64,000 nt of DNA from NCBI RefSeq assembly GCF_000515415.1, contig NZ_KI911783.1, forward strand, positions 6,497,831 to 6,561,830. The letters are read 5' to 3'. This document shows, piece by piece, positions 41,490 to 50,134 of this stretch (position 1 is its first letter; every line of letters begins with the position of its first letter). The position numbers and the translations under genes are program-made. This DNA comes from Bradyrhizobium sp. WSM1417. Its GTDB lineage: Bacteria > Pseudomonadota > Alphaproteobacteria > Rhizobiales > Xanthobacteraceae. The notes under the pieces are model-generated. The model was not told the origin of the DNA. It made no database searches and saw nothing but the letters and a program-made list of their open reading frames with translations.

Positions 41490-42326
41490 CTAGTCGCCCC
41501 TGAAGACCGGCTTGACCTTGTTGGCAAAGGCCTCGAAGGCCCGTTCGAAATCGGCCGTTGTCATGCACAGCGCTTGAGCAACGGCTTCCGCCTCGATCGC
41601 CTCCTCCACCGACATCGCCCATTCCATGGCCAGCATCCGCTTGGTCATGGTGTTGGCGAAGGTCGGTCCCTCAGCAATCTGCTTGGCCAGTAGCTGTGCC
41701 TGGGTCAGCACCTGCTCCGGCGGGACGAGGCGGCTGAAGAAGCCCCAGCGCTCACCCTCCTCCGCAGTCATGAACCGGCCGGTGTAGAGCAACTCGGAAG
41801 CGCGGGACTGTCCGATGATCCGCGGCAGGATCGCGCAGGCGCCCATGTCACAACCGGCAAGGCCCACCTTGTTAAAGAGAAATGCAACCTTGGCCCCGCT
41901 CGCCGCAAGCCGCATGTCCGACGCCATGGCGATGATCGCGCCAGCGCCTGCGCAGATGCCTTCAACCGCAGCAACGATCGGCTGCGGACAGGCCCGCATC
42001 GCCTTGACGAGGTCGCCGGTCATCCGCGTAAACGCCGTCAGCCCCTTGGTGTCCATCTTCACGAGCGGACCGATGATCTCGAACACGTCGCCGCCGGACG
42101 AAAAATTGGCACCAGCGCCGGTCATGACGATGGACTTGACCGCATCGTCGAACGCGCAGGCGCGAAAGAAATCGGTGAGTTCGCGATAGCTCTCGAAGGT
42201 CAGCGGATTCTTCCGTTCCGGACGATTGAGCGTCACGGTTGCAACACCATCGACGACGGCTAGCAGGAAGTGCTGCGGCGAATAGTCCGAAAGCGGTAAG
42301 GTCACGGGATTGGCTGGTCTGCTCAT
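41490..42326 (-). CDS. Crotonase-family enzyme of the 2-aminobenzoyl-CoA locus
   Basis: This 278-residue crotonase has the oxyanion segment [15 protein letters not shown] and [15 protein letters not shown]. Both glutamates of classic enoyl-CoA hydratase are missing (AGAGAII, FLFNKVG), but an Asp in [10 protein letters not shown] sits about where dienoyl-CoA isomerase and 4-chlorobenzoyl-CoA dehalogenase use an Asp, judged by eye. The start at 42326 has AAGGAGA upstream. It follows the SDR by 43 bases. It probably acts on a cyclic enoyl- or dienoyl-CoA made after ring reduction, as hydratase, isomerase or ring hydrolase. Confidence 0.85.
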   Translation of the reverse strand: MSRPANPVTLPLSDYSPQHFLLAVVDGVATVTLNRPERKNPLTFESYRELTDFFRACAFDDAVKSIVMTGAGANFSSGGDVFEIIGPLVKMDTKGLTAFTRMTGDLVKAMRACPQPIVAAVEGICAGAGAIIAMASDMRLAASGAKVAFLFNKVGLAGCDMGACAILPRIIGQSRASELLYTGRFMTAEEGERWGFFSRLVPPEQVLTQAQLLAKQIAEGPTFANTMTKRMLAMEWAMSVEEAIEAEAVAQALCMTTADFERAFEAFANKVKPVFRGD

Positions 42327-42369
42327 ACGATCTCCTTGGCTTTCTTGTTCCGTGCCGGTGCCATGCGCG

Positions 42370-43131
42370 CTAAATCTCACCACCGGCAACGGCGATCGCC
42401 TGCCCGGTGATTGCGCCGGCGCCCTCGCCGCACAGCCAGAGCACGGTATCCGCGACCTGCTGAGGAGAGATCAATCGTCCCTGTGGATTATGCTTTGCGA
42501 GCTCGGCAATGGCCTGCTCGCGGCTACGCCCCGTCTTTTTCATGATGTTCTCGATGCTGCCGGCGACGAGATCTGTGTCGGTGAAACCGGGACACACTGC
42601 GTTGATGGTCACATTGCTGCCAGCCATCTCGAGTGCGAGGGACCGCACGAGACCGACCACAGCGTGCTTGGCCGCGGTGTACGCGCTGACATAGGCATAT
42701 CCCTTGAGCCCCGCCGTCGACGCGATCGCGACGATACGGCCATAGGGGCGATCTTTCATCCCGGGCAGCACAGCGCTGACAGCATGGACCACGCCCATGA
42801 AATTGACATCCATCATGCGCGCGAACAGGGCGCTGTCGGATTTGGAGAACGGCGCGGACTCGGCGCTTCCCGCGTTGGCGATCAGAATATCGATCGGCTG
42901 GCGTGCACTCGCTTCGCCGATGGCGGCTTTCAATGAGGTTTCGTCCGAGACGTCGGCGACGGCCGCAAAATGCGCTGCTCCTGCATTGACAGCTTCTTCA
43001 AGCCTCGCAGCGTTCCGCCCAAGAACGGTCACAGACGCACCGGCCTCGACGAGCGCTGCTGCGATCGCGCGACCGATGCCGCGACCGCCACCGGTCACCA
43101 GCGCGTGCGGCGAATGCGGTAATCCGGACAT
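42370..43131 (-). CDS. Short-chain dehydrogenase/reductase (3-hydroxyacyl-CoA type)
   Basis: This 253-residue classical SDR has GGGRGIGR for NAD(P), a catalytic Tyr and Lys in SAYTAAKHA, and a C-terminal [15 protein letters not shown]. The start at 43131 is chosen because GGAAG lies upstream; an ATG at 43149 has none. It heads a two-gene transcript with the crotonase, under an operator copy about 42 bases upstream of the ATG. In the predicted pathway it would oxidise the hydroxyacyl-CoA formed by the hydratase or reduce the ring ketone. Confidence 0.88.
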   Translation of the reverse strand: MSGLPHSPHALVTGGGRGIGRAIAAALVEAGASVTVLGRNAARLEEAVNAGAAHFAAVADVSDETSLKAAIGEASARQPIDILIANAGSAESAPFSKSDSALFARMMDVNFMGVVHAVSAVLPGMKDRPYGRIVAIASTAGLKGYAYVSAYTAAKHAVVGLVRSLALEMAGSNVTINAVCPGFTDTDLVAGSIENIMKKTGRSREQAIAELAKHNPQGRLISPQQVADTVLWLCGEGAGAITGQAIAVAGGEI

Positions 43132-43172
43132 GCGCTGGCTTCCTTGCATTCTGCTGATCGCTCTTCTCGATA

Positions 43173-43188
43173 TATTTTAACCTTCAAA
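43173..43188. promoter_or_regulatory. MarR-type operator copy 5 (TATTTTAACCTTCAAA)
   Basis: Imperfect palindrome 42 bases upstream of the SDR start on the minus strand. Confidence 0.6.
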
Positions 43189-43248
43189 CTTTTGCAAACG
43201 AGGCTCGCTCGCCCTTAAGAACAACCGCACACCGAAGAGCGGCCCGAA

Positions 43249-43270
43249 AATTGCTTTAAGTATAAAATTA
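43249..43270. promoter_or_regulatory. MarR-type operator copy 6 (around CTTTAAGTATAAAATTA)
   Basis: Imperfect palindrome about 59 bases upstream of the alpha/beta hydrolase start, at the head of the five-gene plus-strand operon. Confidence 0.55.
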
Positions 43271-43328
43271 TCGCTTCCCATCCCTCACAGGCCTGTTAGC
43301 ATCGAAGGGCCAAGCAAAAGGATGTCGC

Positions 43329-44144
43329 GTGTCGCAGCCTGCGCCAATGATAACAAAGGACGGCCGCTTCGCCTATGAAGCAGCGGGCGATCCGGGCGGG
43401 ACACCTCTGATTTTCCTGCATGGCATCGGCGGTGCGGCACGGGCGTGGCGGCAGCAGCTTGCCACATTCGGTGGCCGCTTCCACACGATTGCATGGGACA
43501 TGCCAGGCTATGGCGGATCGGCGCCGCTCGCCAGCGTCAGCATCGCTGCCCTGGCGGATGCGCTTCAGCAATTCATCGAGCAGCTTGGGGCGAGCAAGCC
43601 AATTCTGGTGGGCCATTCCATCGGCGGCATGATCGCCCAGAAATGGCTGGTGCAATTCCCAAAACTGGCGCGCGCGGTCGTGCTGGCGCAGACCAGCCCG
43701 GCGTTCGGCAAAGCCGACGGCGATTGGCAGAAATCGTTTATCGCCGCACGGCTCGGGCCACTCGATCGCGGCGAAACGATGAAGTCGCTGGCGCCCTCTC
43801 TGGTGAAGGAACTGGTGGGCGACGATCCTGATCCCAGGGGAATGGAGCTTGCACGGGAGTGCATGGCAAGAGTGCCCGAGGCGAGCTATCGCGCCATGAT
43901 GCTGGCCTTGATCGGCTTCGACCAACGCAGCACCCTCAAGGATATTTCCATCCCGACGCTGCTGCTGTCCGGCTCCAAGGACAACAACGCGCCGGCGCCA
44001 ATGATGGCAAAGACGGCAACCTACATTCCATCTGCCAAGTATGTCGAGTTGGCCGGTGTCGGCCATCTCGCCAACCTGGAGCGCCCCGATGCCTTTGACG
44101 AGGCCCTCGGCCGGTTCCTGAACTCCGTCGCGATCAACACGTAG
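43329..44144 (+). CDS. Alpha/beta hydrolase, enol-lactonase/thioesterase-like
   Basis: This 271-residue hydrolase has the oxyanion LHGIGGAARAW, nucleophile elbow GHSIGGM with catalytic Ser, an acid after LLLSGSKDNNAP, and catalytic His in GVGHLANLERP. Its pattern resembles 3-oxoadipate enol-lactonase and related C-C or CoA-ester hydrolases. The start is a GTG with AAAGGA upstream. It is first in a tight five-gene operon and may open the reduced ring or release CoA. It has no signal peptide. Confidence 0.88.
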   Translation: MSQPAPMITKDGRFAYEAAGDPGGTPLIFLHGIGGAARAWRQQLATFGGRFHTIAWDMPGYGGSAPLASVSIAALADALQQFIEQLGASKPILVGHSIGGMIAQKWLVQFPKLARAVVLAQTSPAFGKADGDWQKSFIAARLGPLDRGETMKSLAPSLVKELVGDDPDPRGMELARECMARVPEASYRAMMLALIGFDQRSTLKDISIPTLLLSGSKDNNAPAPMMAKTATYIPSAKYVELAGVGHLANLERPDAFDEALGRFLNSVAINT

Positions 44145-44156
44145 GATGACTGCGCA

Positions 44157-45446
44157 ATGACCATGCAAGTCAGCAAGACCATCGGCGCGACTGACAAGGT
44201 CGCGCTGGATGCGCCGATCTTCGATCCCGTCGCATTCCGACTAAGCGACGAGCAGGCCGGCATCATCGCGCGGGCGCGCGAGATCGGCCAGAGCGTATTC
44301 GCCGGCCGCGCCGCGACTTACGATCGCGAGGCCATCTTCCCGTCGGAGAATTATCGCGACCTGCATCGCGTCGGCTTGCTCGGCATTGCCGTGCCCAAGA
44401 AGCATGGCGGGCTCGGCGCGGATTATCAAACCTATGCTTTGGCGGCAGCCGAAATCGGCCGCTATTGCGGCGCGACTGCGCTCACCTGGAACATGCACGT
44501 CTGCTCGACGCTGTGGTCGGGCCCGCTCGCCGACGATCTCGATATGGATACAGAGACCCGCGCCGAGCACGAGGCGCGACGTGCAGTCCACTACAAGCGC
44601 ATCGTCGAGGACGGCGCGATCTATTCGCAGCCTTTCTCGGAGGGCGGTGCGGCAGCGGCAGGCGGCGTCGCTTTCGGCACGGAAGCACGGCCGGTCGAGG
44701 GTGGCTGGATCGTCAACGGCAAGAAGATCTTTGCATCGCTCTCCGGCCATGCCGACTATTACGGCGTTCTCTGCACGGAGATCGAGGAAGGCGAGAAGGC
44801 TTCGCGCCGCAATACGCTTTACCTCGCCATCCCCTCGAAATCGGACGGCGTTTCGGTCGTCGGCGACTGGGATCCGCTCGGCATGCGCGGAACGGTCTCG
44901 CGCACGCTGCTGTTCAAGGACGTGTTCGTGCCCGCAGATTCAGCGCTGATGCCGCGCGGCGTCTATTTCCAGGCCGCGATGCGCTGGCCGCACATGTTCC
45001 TGACGCTGTCGCCGACCTATATGGGCCTTGCTCAAGCCGCCTATGACTTCACCGTGCGATATCTGCGCGGCGAAGTACCGGGCATGCCGCCGGTCAAGCG
45101 CAGGATGTATCCGACCAAGCAAATTGCGGTCGCGCAGATGCAGATCAAGCTCGAGCAGATCAAGGCGATCTGGTTCCAGGCAGTCACCGAAGCGCGCGCC
45201 AATCCGAGCAAGGAGCAGGTGCTTCGCGCTTATGCCGCACAATATTCGGTGATGGAGGGTGCCAATGAGCTCGCCGCGCTCGCGATCCGTACCTGCGGCG
45301 GTCAGGCCATGCTGCGCTCGTTGCCGCTGGAGCGGATCTATCGCGACAGCCGCTGCGGCTCGCTGATGCTGCCCTGGACAGCCGAGCTCTGCCTCGACCG
45401 GATCGGGCGCGAGGCGCTGTACGAGGCCGGCGAAACGGACGACTGA
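44157..45446 (+). CDS. Acyl-CoA dehydrogenase-family flavoprotein
   Basis: This 429-residue protein has the acyl-CoA dehydrogenase fold: helical N-domain (EIGRYCGATALTWNMHVCS), beta-domain (VNGKKIFASLSGHADYYGVL; GDWDPLGMRGTVSRTLLF) and C-domain (VMEGANELAALAIRTCGGQAML). In the C-domain, the place of the usual YEGT-type catalytic Glu reads SLMLPWTAE, so the base may differ, or the enzyme may be a non-dehydrogenating flavoprotein. It starts 12 bases after the hydrolase. It would desaturate, or otherwise oxidise, a pathway acyl-CoA. Confidence 0.88.
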   Translation: MTMQVSKTIGATDKVALDAPIFDPVAFRLSDEQAGIIARAREIGQSVFAGRAATYDREAIFPSENYRDLHRVGLLGIAVPKKHGGLGADYQTYALAAAEIGRYCGATALTWNMHVCSTLWSGPLADDLDMDTETRAEHEARRAVHYKRIVEDGAIYSQPFSEGGAAAAGGVAFGTEARPVEGGWIVNGKKIFASLSGHADYYGVLCTEIEEGEKASRRNTLYLAIPSKSDGVSVVGDWDPLGMRGTVSRTLLFKDVFVPADSALMPRGVYFQAAMRWPHMFLTLSPTYMGLAQAAYDFTVRYLRGEVPGMPPVKRRMYPTKQIAVAQMQIKLEQIKAIWFQAVTEARANPSKEQVLRAYAAQYSVMEGANELAALAIRTCGGQAMLRSLPLERIYRDSRCGSLMLPWTAELCLDRIGREALYEAGETDD

Positions 45447-45448
45447 CG

Positions 45449-46972
45449 GTGGACCTCTGCAGTCTGATCGATCGCAACGCGGCGTTCGCGCCAGACAAGA
45501 CAGCCATCGCCTTCGAGGGCGGACGGTTGAGCTATGCGGCATTCGCTGCACGCATCGAGCGGACGGCGGAGACGTTGAAGCAGGAGCTCGGCGTAGGCCG
45601 GGGCGACCGCGTTGCGATCCTCAGCCTGAACCGGCCGGACTATCTGGTTCTGCTCTATGCCTGCGCGCGGCTCGGAGCGATGCTGGTGCCCCTGAACTGG
45701 CGGCTCGCTGTCGCCGAGCAGCTTTTCATCCTCAACGATGCCGGCGCCAAGGTCCTGGTGCTCGAGCAGGCATTTGAGGGGGTCCTTGCCGAGCTCGAGG
45801 GGACCGCAATCGTCGGGCTCGATTTCGAGCCGCCCCGCGGCATGACGTTCGAAAACCTGTTGGCTCGGAGCCGGGGCATCGGCCGCAACCCGCACACCGA
45901 TCTCTCCTGTCCGCTCCTCATTGTCTACACATCGGGAACGACCGGACGGCCCAAAGGCGCGGTGCTGCGCCAGGAGGCGTTGTTCTGGAACGGCGTCATG
46001 AGCCAGCACATGCACAACATGACGTCCGATGACCATGTGCTGACGCTGCTGCCGTTCTTCCACGTCGGCGGCCTCAACATCCAGACCACGGCAGCAATCC
46101 AGCTGGGCGCGACGGTCACGGTTCACGCACGCTTCACGCCGGACACCGCGCTTGCAGCCATCGAACGGGAACGCCCGACCTTGACCGTGATGGTGCCGGC
46201 GATCATCCAGGCGGTGAGCGAGCATCCCGCCTGGCCCACGACCGACCTTTCGTCACTCAAAGCCGTCGCGACCGGCTCGACCATCGTGCCGCCGCATCTG
46301 ATCGACCGCTTCGTCGCGCGCGGCGTCCCGGTGCTTCAGGTCTACGGCTCAACGGAAACATGCCCCATTGCAGTCTACACCCGGCTTGGTGGCGATCTCT
46401 CGCGCGCGGGGTCGACCGGACTTGCCGGCCTGTGCTGCGAAGCGAAAGTGATTGATCCCGCCGGCAACGAGGTGCCGGCGGGAGCGCCGGGGGAGATCGC
46501 GGTGCGCGGCCCCAACGTGTTCTTCGAATATTGGGGCAATGCGGACGCCACGCGCGATGCGCTGCACGACGGCTGGTATCGTACCGGCGATATCGGCCTG
46601 TGCGACGCGGACGGCTATTTCTGGGTGCGCGACCGCAAGAAGAACATGATCATTTCCGGCGGCGAGAACGTCTATCCGGCGGAGGTTGAACGCGTCTTGC
46701 TCGAACATCCCGATGTCAGCGAATGCGCCGTGATCGGCCGGCCCGATCCACGCTGGGACGAGGTGCCCGTCGCCTACGTGATCCCGCGAACCGGCTGTCG
46801 GCTCGCAGCAGACACGTTGAAAGTTCATCTTCAGGCACAACTCGCCCGCTACAAGGTTCCGCGCGACATCGTTTTCGTCACCGACCTGCCGCGCACCGCG
46901 CTAGGCAAAGTCCAGCATTTCCTGCTGAAGCAGCTTGATGCGCAATCGCGCACGCAAGGAGAAGCATCTTGA
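45449..46972 (+). CDS. AMP-forming acyl-CoA synthetase
   Basis: This 507-residue ligase has the P-loop VYTSGTTGRPKGAV, the YGSTETCP and WYRTGDIG motifs, the hinge DRKKNMIISGGENVYPAEVE and the C-terminal catalytic Lys in LPRTALGKVQHF. It activates a carboxylic acid, more like medium-chain or cyclic acids than the aryl ligase at 33471. The start is a GTG at 45449, two bases after the dehydrogenase stop. It probably re-activates an acid intermediate released by the hydrolase, or activates a second substrate. Confidence 0.9.
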   Translation: MDLCSLIDRNAAFAPDKTAIAFEGGRLSYAAFAARIERTAETLKQELGVGRGDRVAILSLNRPDYLVLLYACARLGAMLVPLNWRLAVAEQLFILNDAGAKVLVLEQAFEGVLAELEGTAIVGLDFEPPRGMTFENLLARSRGIGRNPHTDLSCPLLIVYTSGTTGRPKGAVLRQEALFWNGVMSQHMHNMTSDDHVLTLLPFFHVGGLNIQTTAAIQLGATVTVHARFTPDTALAAIERERPTLTVMVPAIIQAVSEHPAWPTTDLSSLKAVATGSTIVPPHLIDRFVARGVPVLQVYGSTETCPIAVYTRLGGDLSRAGSTGLAGLCCEAKVIDPAGNEVPAGAPGEIAVRGPNVFFEYWGNADATRDALHDGWYRTGDIGLCDADGYFWVRDRKKNMIISGGENVYPAEVERVLLEHPDVSECAVIGRPDPRWDEVPVAYVIPRTGCRLAADTLKVHLQAQLARYKVPRDIVFVTDLPRTALGKVQHFLLKQLDAQSRTQGEAS

Positions 46973-48057
46973 AGATTGCGGTTCTGGGGGGAGGAAACGG
47001 CTCTTTCGCGGCCGCAGGCGATTTTGCGCTGTCGGGACATGAGGTCCGGTTCTGGCGCCGCGACGCGGACCAGGTCGCTGCACATCGCACCGCCGGCTCG
47101 CGCATCCTGGTGAAGGATCATAACGGCCGTCACGACGTGAAATTGGCGCTGGTGACGACCAGCATCGCCGAGGCCGTCAACGGCGCAGAGCTGATCCTGT
47201 GCCCCGCCCCCGCCTTCGCACAGCCTGATATCGCCCGGCTGCTTGCTCCACATCTGCGGGATGGACAGGTCGTGTTTCTGCCGCCAGCAACGTTCGGCTC
47301 GATGGTCTTCGCCCAGGCTGCGCGGGATGCCGGCAACCACGCCAAGGCGTGCTTTGCCGAGACCGGAACCTTGCCCTGGCTGACCCGCAAGCACGGCCCG
47401 TTCGAGGTCGCGATCACCATCCGCGCCAAGCGGCTGCCGGTCGGCGTTTTCCCGCTCGATCAGGCGCCGCGCGCCCTTGAGGTGATCGGACAGGCTTTCC
47501 CCGGCGCGGTCGAGCCGTGCGGCGATGCTCTTTCGGGTGCGCTGATGAACGCAGGTCCGATTATCCATCCGCCCCTGATCGTGATGAATGCAGGCCCGAT
47601 CGAGCATTTCGACAAGTGGGACATCCACAAGGAAGGAACGCAAGCCGCGATTCGCCGTGTCACCGACGCGCTCGACGCTGAACGGATTGCCGTGCGTGAG
47701 GCGCTCGGATATGGCGCACCGCATTTTCCGCTCGCCCATCACTATGCTAGGGAAGGCGAGGTGTGGATGTACGGCCGCGGCTCGCACGACCGGCTGACCG
47801 ATTCCGGCGACTGGCGCGAGCGGATCGTGCTGACCGAGCACCGCTACATGAGAGAAGATTTGCGGCTTGGGCTATCGCTGCTGGCCTCAGTCGCCGGCCT
47901 GGCGAGCGTGGCTACGCCGCTGGCCAAAGGATTTCTGGCCATCGGTGGCGCAATCTGCGGTGAGGATTTTACGCAAGGCGGCCGAACCCTCGCGACGCTG
48001 GGCCTCGGCAATCTCGGCAAGGCCGCTTTGCAGACGCTTCTTCGCAAGGGATTTTGA
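46969..48057 (+). CDS. NAD/NADP octopine/nopaline dehydrogenase-family protein
   Basis: This 362-residue protein has an N-terminal Rossmann motif GGGNGS and the C-terminal opine-dehydrogenase domain (GALMNAGPIIHPPLIVMNAG; FPLAHHYAREGEVWMYGRGSHDRLTDSGDW). The family reduces imines formed between an amino acid and a keto acid, or oxidises the reverse. The start is a TTG overlapping the ligase stop by four bases. An amine-handling dehydrogenase here suggests that the pathway carries nitrogen as a secondary amine or imine at some step. It is probably not a plant-tumour opine gene. Confidence 0.85.
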   Translation: MKIAVLGGGNGSFAAAGDFALSGHEVRFWRRDADQVAAHRTAGSRILVKDHNGRHDVKLALVTTSIAEAVNGAELILCPAPAFAQPDIARLLAPHLRDGQVVFLPPATFGSMVFAQAARDAGNHAKACFAETGTLPWLTRKHGPFEVAITIRAKRLPVGVFPLDQAPRALEVIGQAFPGAVEPCGDALSGALMNAGPIIHPPLIVMNAGPIEHFDKWDIHKEGTQAAIRRVTDALDAERIAVREALGYGAPHFPLAHHYAREGEVWMYGRGSHDRLTDSGDWRERIVLTEHRYMREDLRLGLSLLASVAGLASVATPLAKGFLAIGGAICGEDFTQGGRTLATLGLGNLGKAALQTLLRKGF

Positions 48058-48060
48058 CCG

Positions 48061-49053
48061 ATGACCAACCGGGCCACAATCGCCTGTCTCGGGGCCGGCC
48101 GCATGGGCCGCGGCATCGCCGTCGCGTTCGGCTACGCGGGGCATATGGTCACGATGATCGACATCAAGGCCCGTTCAGCCGAAGATTTCGCCAGGCTGGA
48201 GGCAGATGCGCACGTCGAAGTCAGGAAGACCTTTGCCAGCCTGGCGAAGCTGGGGCTCCTGACCGAGGCGGATGTCGATCCGCTGATCGCGCGGGTCTCG
48301 GTGGTGCCGGCCAGCCAGAGCGATGCGGCACTGTCCGATGCGGGAATAGTCTTCGAAGGGGTCCCCGAGATCGTCGAGCTCAAGCGGGATGTGCTGGGGG
48401 CGGCCTCAAAACAAGTCGGCCCCGATACGATCATCGCATCGACGACGTCGACCATCCTTGTCGACGATCTCTCAGGCGCGATCGTGAATCCTCGCCGGTT
48501 TCTCAATGTGCACTGGCTCAATCCGGCCTATCTGATCCCGCTGGTCGAGGTTTCGCCAGGCAAGGCCACCGATCCCGCTGTCATCGACGAGATCAAGGCG
48601 CTACTCGAAGGCATCGGCAAGGTGCCGGTGGTCTGCGCAGCGACTCCCGGCTTCATCGTCCCGCGCATCCAGGCGCTGGCGATGAACGAGGCCGCGCGCA
48701 TGGTCGAAGAAGGCGTCGCCAGCGCAGAAGACATCGACAAGGCGATCCGCTACGGCTTCGGCTTCCGCTACGCCGTGCTCGGGCTGCTCGAATTCATCGA
48801 CTGGGGTGGCGGCGACATCCTCTACTACGCCAGTCGCTATCTCGAAGACGCACTCGGCAGCGACCGCTATCGCGCGCCGGACGTCATTTCACGGAACATG
48901 CAGGAGGGCCGGATCGGCCTGCGAACGGGCGCAGGCTTTCTCGATTATTCAGGTATGGACATCGACGCCTATCGGGCAAAACGGCTTCAGGCCATGGTCG
49001 ACCTGCTCCGTCACTTTGACCTGGCTCGCCCGCCGGTGCTCGATCGGAACTAG
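48061..49053 (+). CDS. 3-hydroxyacyl-CoA dehydrogenase
   Basis: This 330-residue protein has GAGRMGRGIA for NAD, the catalytic segment NVHWLNPAYLIPLVEV (His and Glu of the dyad) and the C-terminal helical domain (TPGFIVPRIQALAMNEAARMVEEGVAS). It oxidises 3-hydroxyacyl-CoA in beta-oxidation-like steps. It is last of the five-gene operon, three bases after the opine-dehydrogenase-like gene. Its stop overlaps that of the convergent NicX-like gene. Confidence 0.92.
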   Translation: MTNRATIACLGAGRMGRGIAVAFGYAGHMVTMIDIKARSAEDFARLEADAHVEVRKTFASLAKLGLLTEADVDPLIARVSVVPASQSDAALSDAGIVFEGVPEIVELKRDVLGAASKQVGPDTIIASTTSTILVDDLSGAIVNPRRFLNVHWLNPAYLIPLVEVSPGKATDPAVIDEIKALLEGIGKVPVVCAATPGFIVPRIQALAMNEAARMVEEGVASAEDIDKAIRYGFGFRYAVLGLLEFIDWGGGDILYYASRYLEDALGSDRYRAPDVISRNMQEGRIGLRTGAGFLDYSGMDIDAYRAKRLQAMVDLLRHFDLARPPVLDRN

Positions 49054-50096
49054 CCGAACACCTCCTGCAGCACCCCTTCACGCACCACGGCGGCACCATC
49101 GAGCTCGATCGTCGTCCCCATCATCGGCAGATCGAAATGGCCCGCCGTGTACCGGCCGGCGAATTCGTTGGCACCGGTCGAGAACAGGAAGTTGCCGGAG
49201 ACGGCACGAATTTCCGTGCCGTTGGTGTCGCGCTGGTCATACATCGACAGCGCCTCGTAGCGCGCGGCCGGATTCATGCCGAAGCCGACATGCGACACCG
49301 CATAGGCTTCCCTATCGCCCCAGGCGGCAAGATAGGCACGCATCATTGCGGCATCCGTGCCCTCGCCTTCCAGCTCGACGACATAATCGTCCTTCAGTGT
49401 CATCTTCACCGGCGAGGTCAGGTAACGCTTGAAGGTCAGGTTGATGTCGCCGGGCGCCATCACCAGCGTGCCGTTGATCGTTCCGCTCTTGGGGAAGCTG
49501 ACGACGATGCCCCCGGGCCAATGCGCCAGCGTACCGGGCTTGTCCGTCCAGCCCCACACGCCGACCGTGGACGCGCCAACCATATCGACGTCGAGCGCCG
49601 TGCCGGCTTTTGACGTCACCCGCATCCGCTTGGTCCCGCGCAGCATCTTCGCCGCGGCGCGAACGCGCTTCTCGAGCGCGGAATCCGGCACCATCCGCTC
49701 CAGCGCCTCGGGATGCTCGTTGGAAATCACCAGGATGCGCGCGCCGGCTTTGAGGATCTCGGGTGTCTCCACCGCATGCATCAAGCCCTCTATGGTGCAA
49801 TCCACCACAAAGCCGGCTTGTTGAAGCGCAGTGATGACCGGGCCAAGCCGCTGGATCGCCTCGCTCGCCCCTGTCGAGCGAACCGGAACGATATTGCGGT
49901 TGCGCGGGGTCGGCATGACCACGTGAAACGGGCGGGCGCCCATCCGCAGCAGCGCGAGCTCCGCCAGATGAACATTCAACGCACGTGACTGGGTTTCCGA
50001 GAGGATCGCCGCGGTATCGCCGGCCTTGACGGCGCATCGCTCAAAAATCTCGCAAAATGCGTCGATCCATTTTGCCTCGATGCGATCAGCCAGCAT
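49050..50096 (-). CDS. NicX-like (2,5-dihydroxypyridine dioxygenase/M29-like) metalloenzyme
   Basis: This 348-residue protein matches NicX by eye over its second half: HWPGGIVVSFPKSGTINGTL, GDINLTFKRY, AVSHVGFGMNPAARY, GNFLFSTGANEFAG and GHFDLPMM. The His of SHVGFG and the His and Asp of HFDLP fit the iron ligands of NicX. NicX opens 2,5-dihydroxypyridine in nicotinate breakdown; relatives are labelled leucyl aminopeptidases. It lies 38 bases after an ABC permease, last in an importer operon, so it probably cleaves the imported compound's ring or amide. Substrate unproven. Confidence 0.75.
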   Translation of the reverse strand: MLADRIEAKWIDAFCEIFERCAVKAGDTAAILSETQSRALNVHLAELALLRMGARPFHVVMPTPRNRNIVPVRSTGASEAIQRLGPVITALQQAGFVVDCTIEGLMHAVETPEILKAGARILVISNEHPEALERMVPDSALEKRVRAAAKMLRGTKRMRVTSKAGTALDVDMVGASTVGVWGWTDKPGTLAHWPGGIVVSFPKSGTINGTLVMAPGDINLTFKRYLTSPVKMTLKDDYVVELEGEGTDAAMMRAYLAAWGDREAYAVSHVGFGMNPAARYEALSMYDQRDTNGTEIRAVSGNFLFSTGANEFAGRYTAGHFDLPMMGTTIELDGAAVVREGVLQEVFG

Positions 50097-50134
50097 GGTC
50101 TACTCCCGGTCTTCCTGTTTCTTCTTCGTCAGTT

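Noticed and set aside
48054..49019. 321-residue frame overlapping the 3-hydroxyacyl-CoA dehydrogenase
   Set aside because: It is the same DNA in another frame, Arg- and Gly-rich without motifs; the frame starting at 48061 carries the Rossmann motif and catalytic His.
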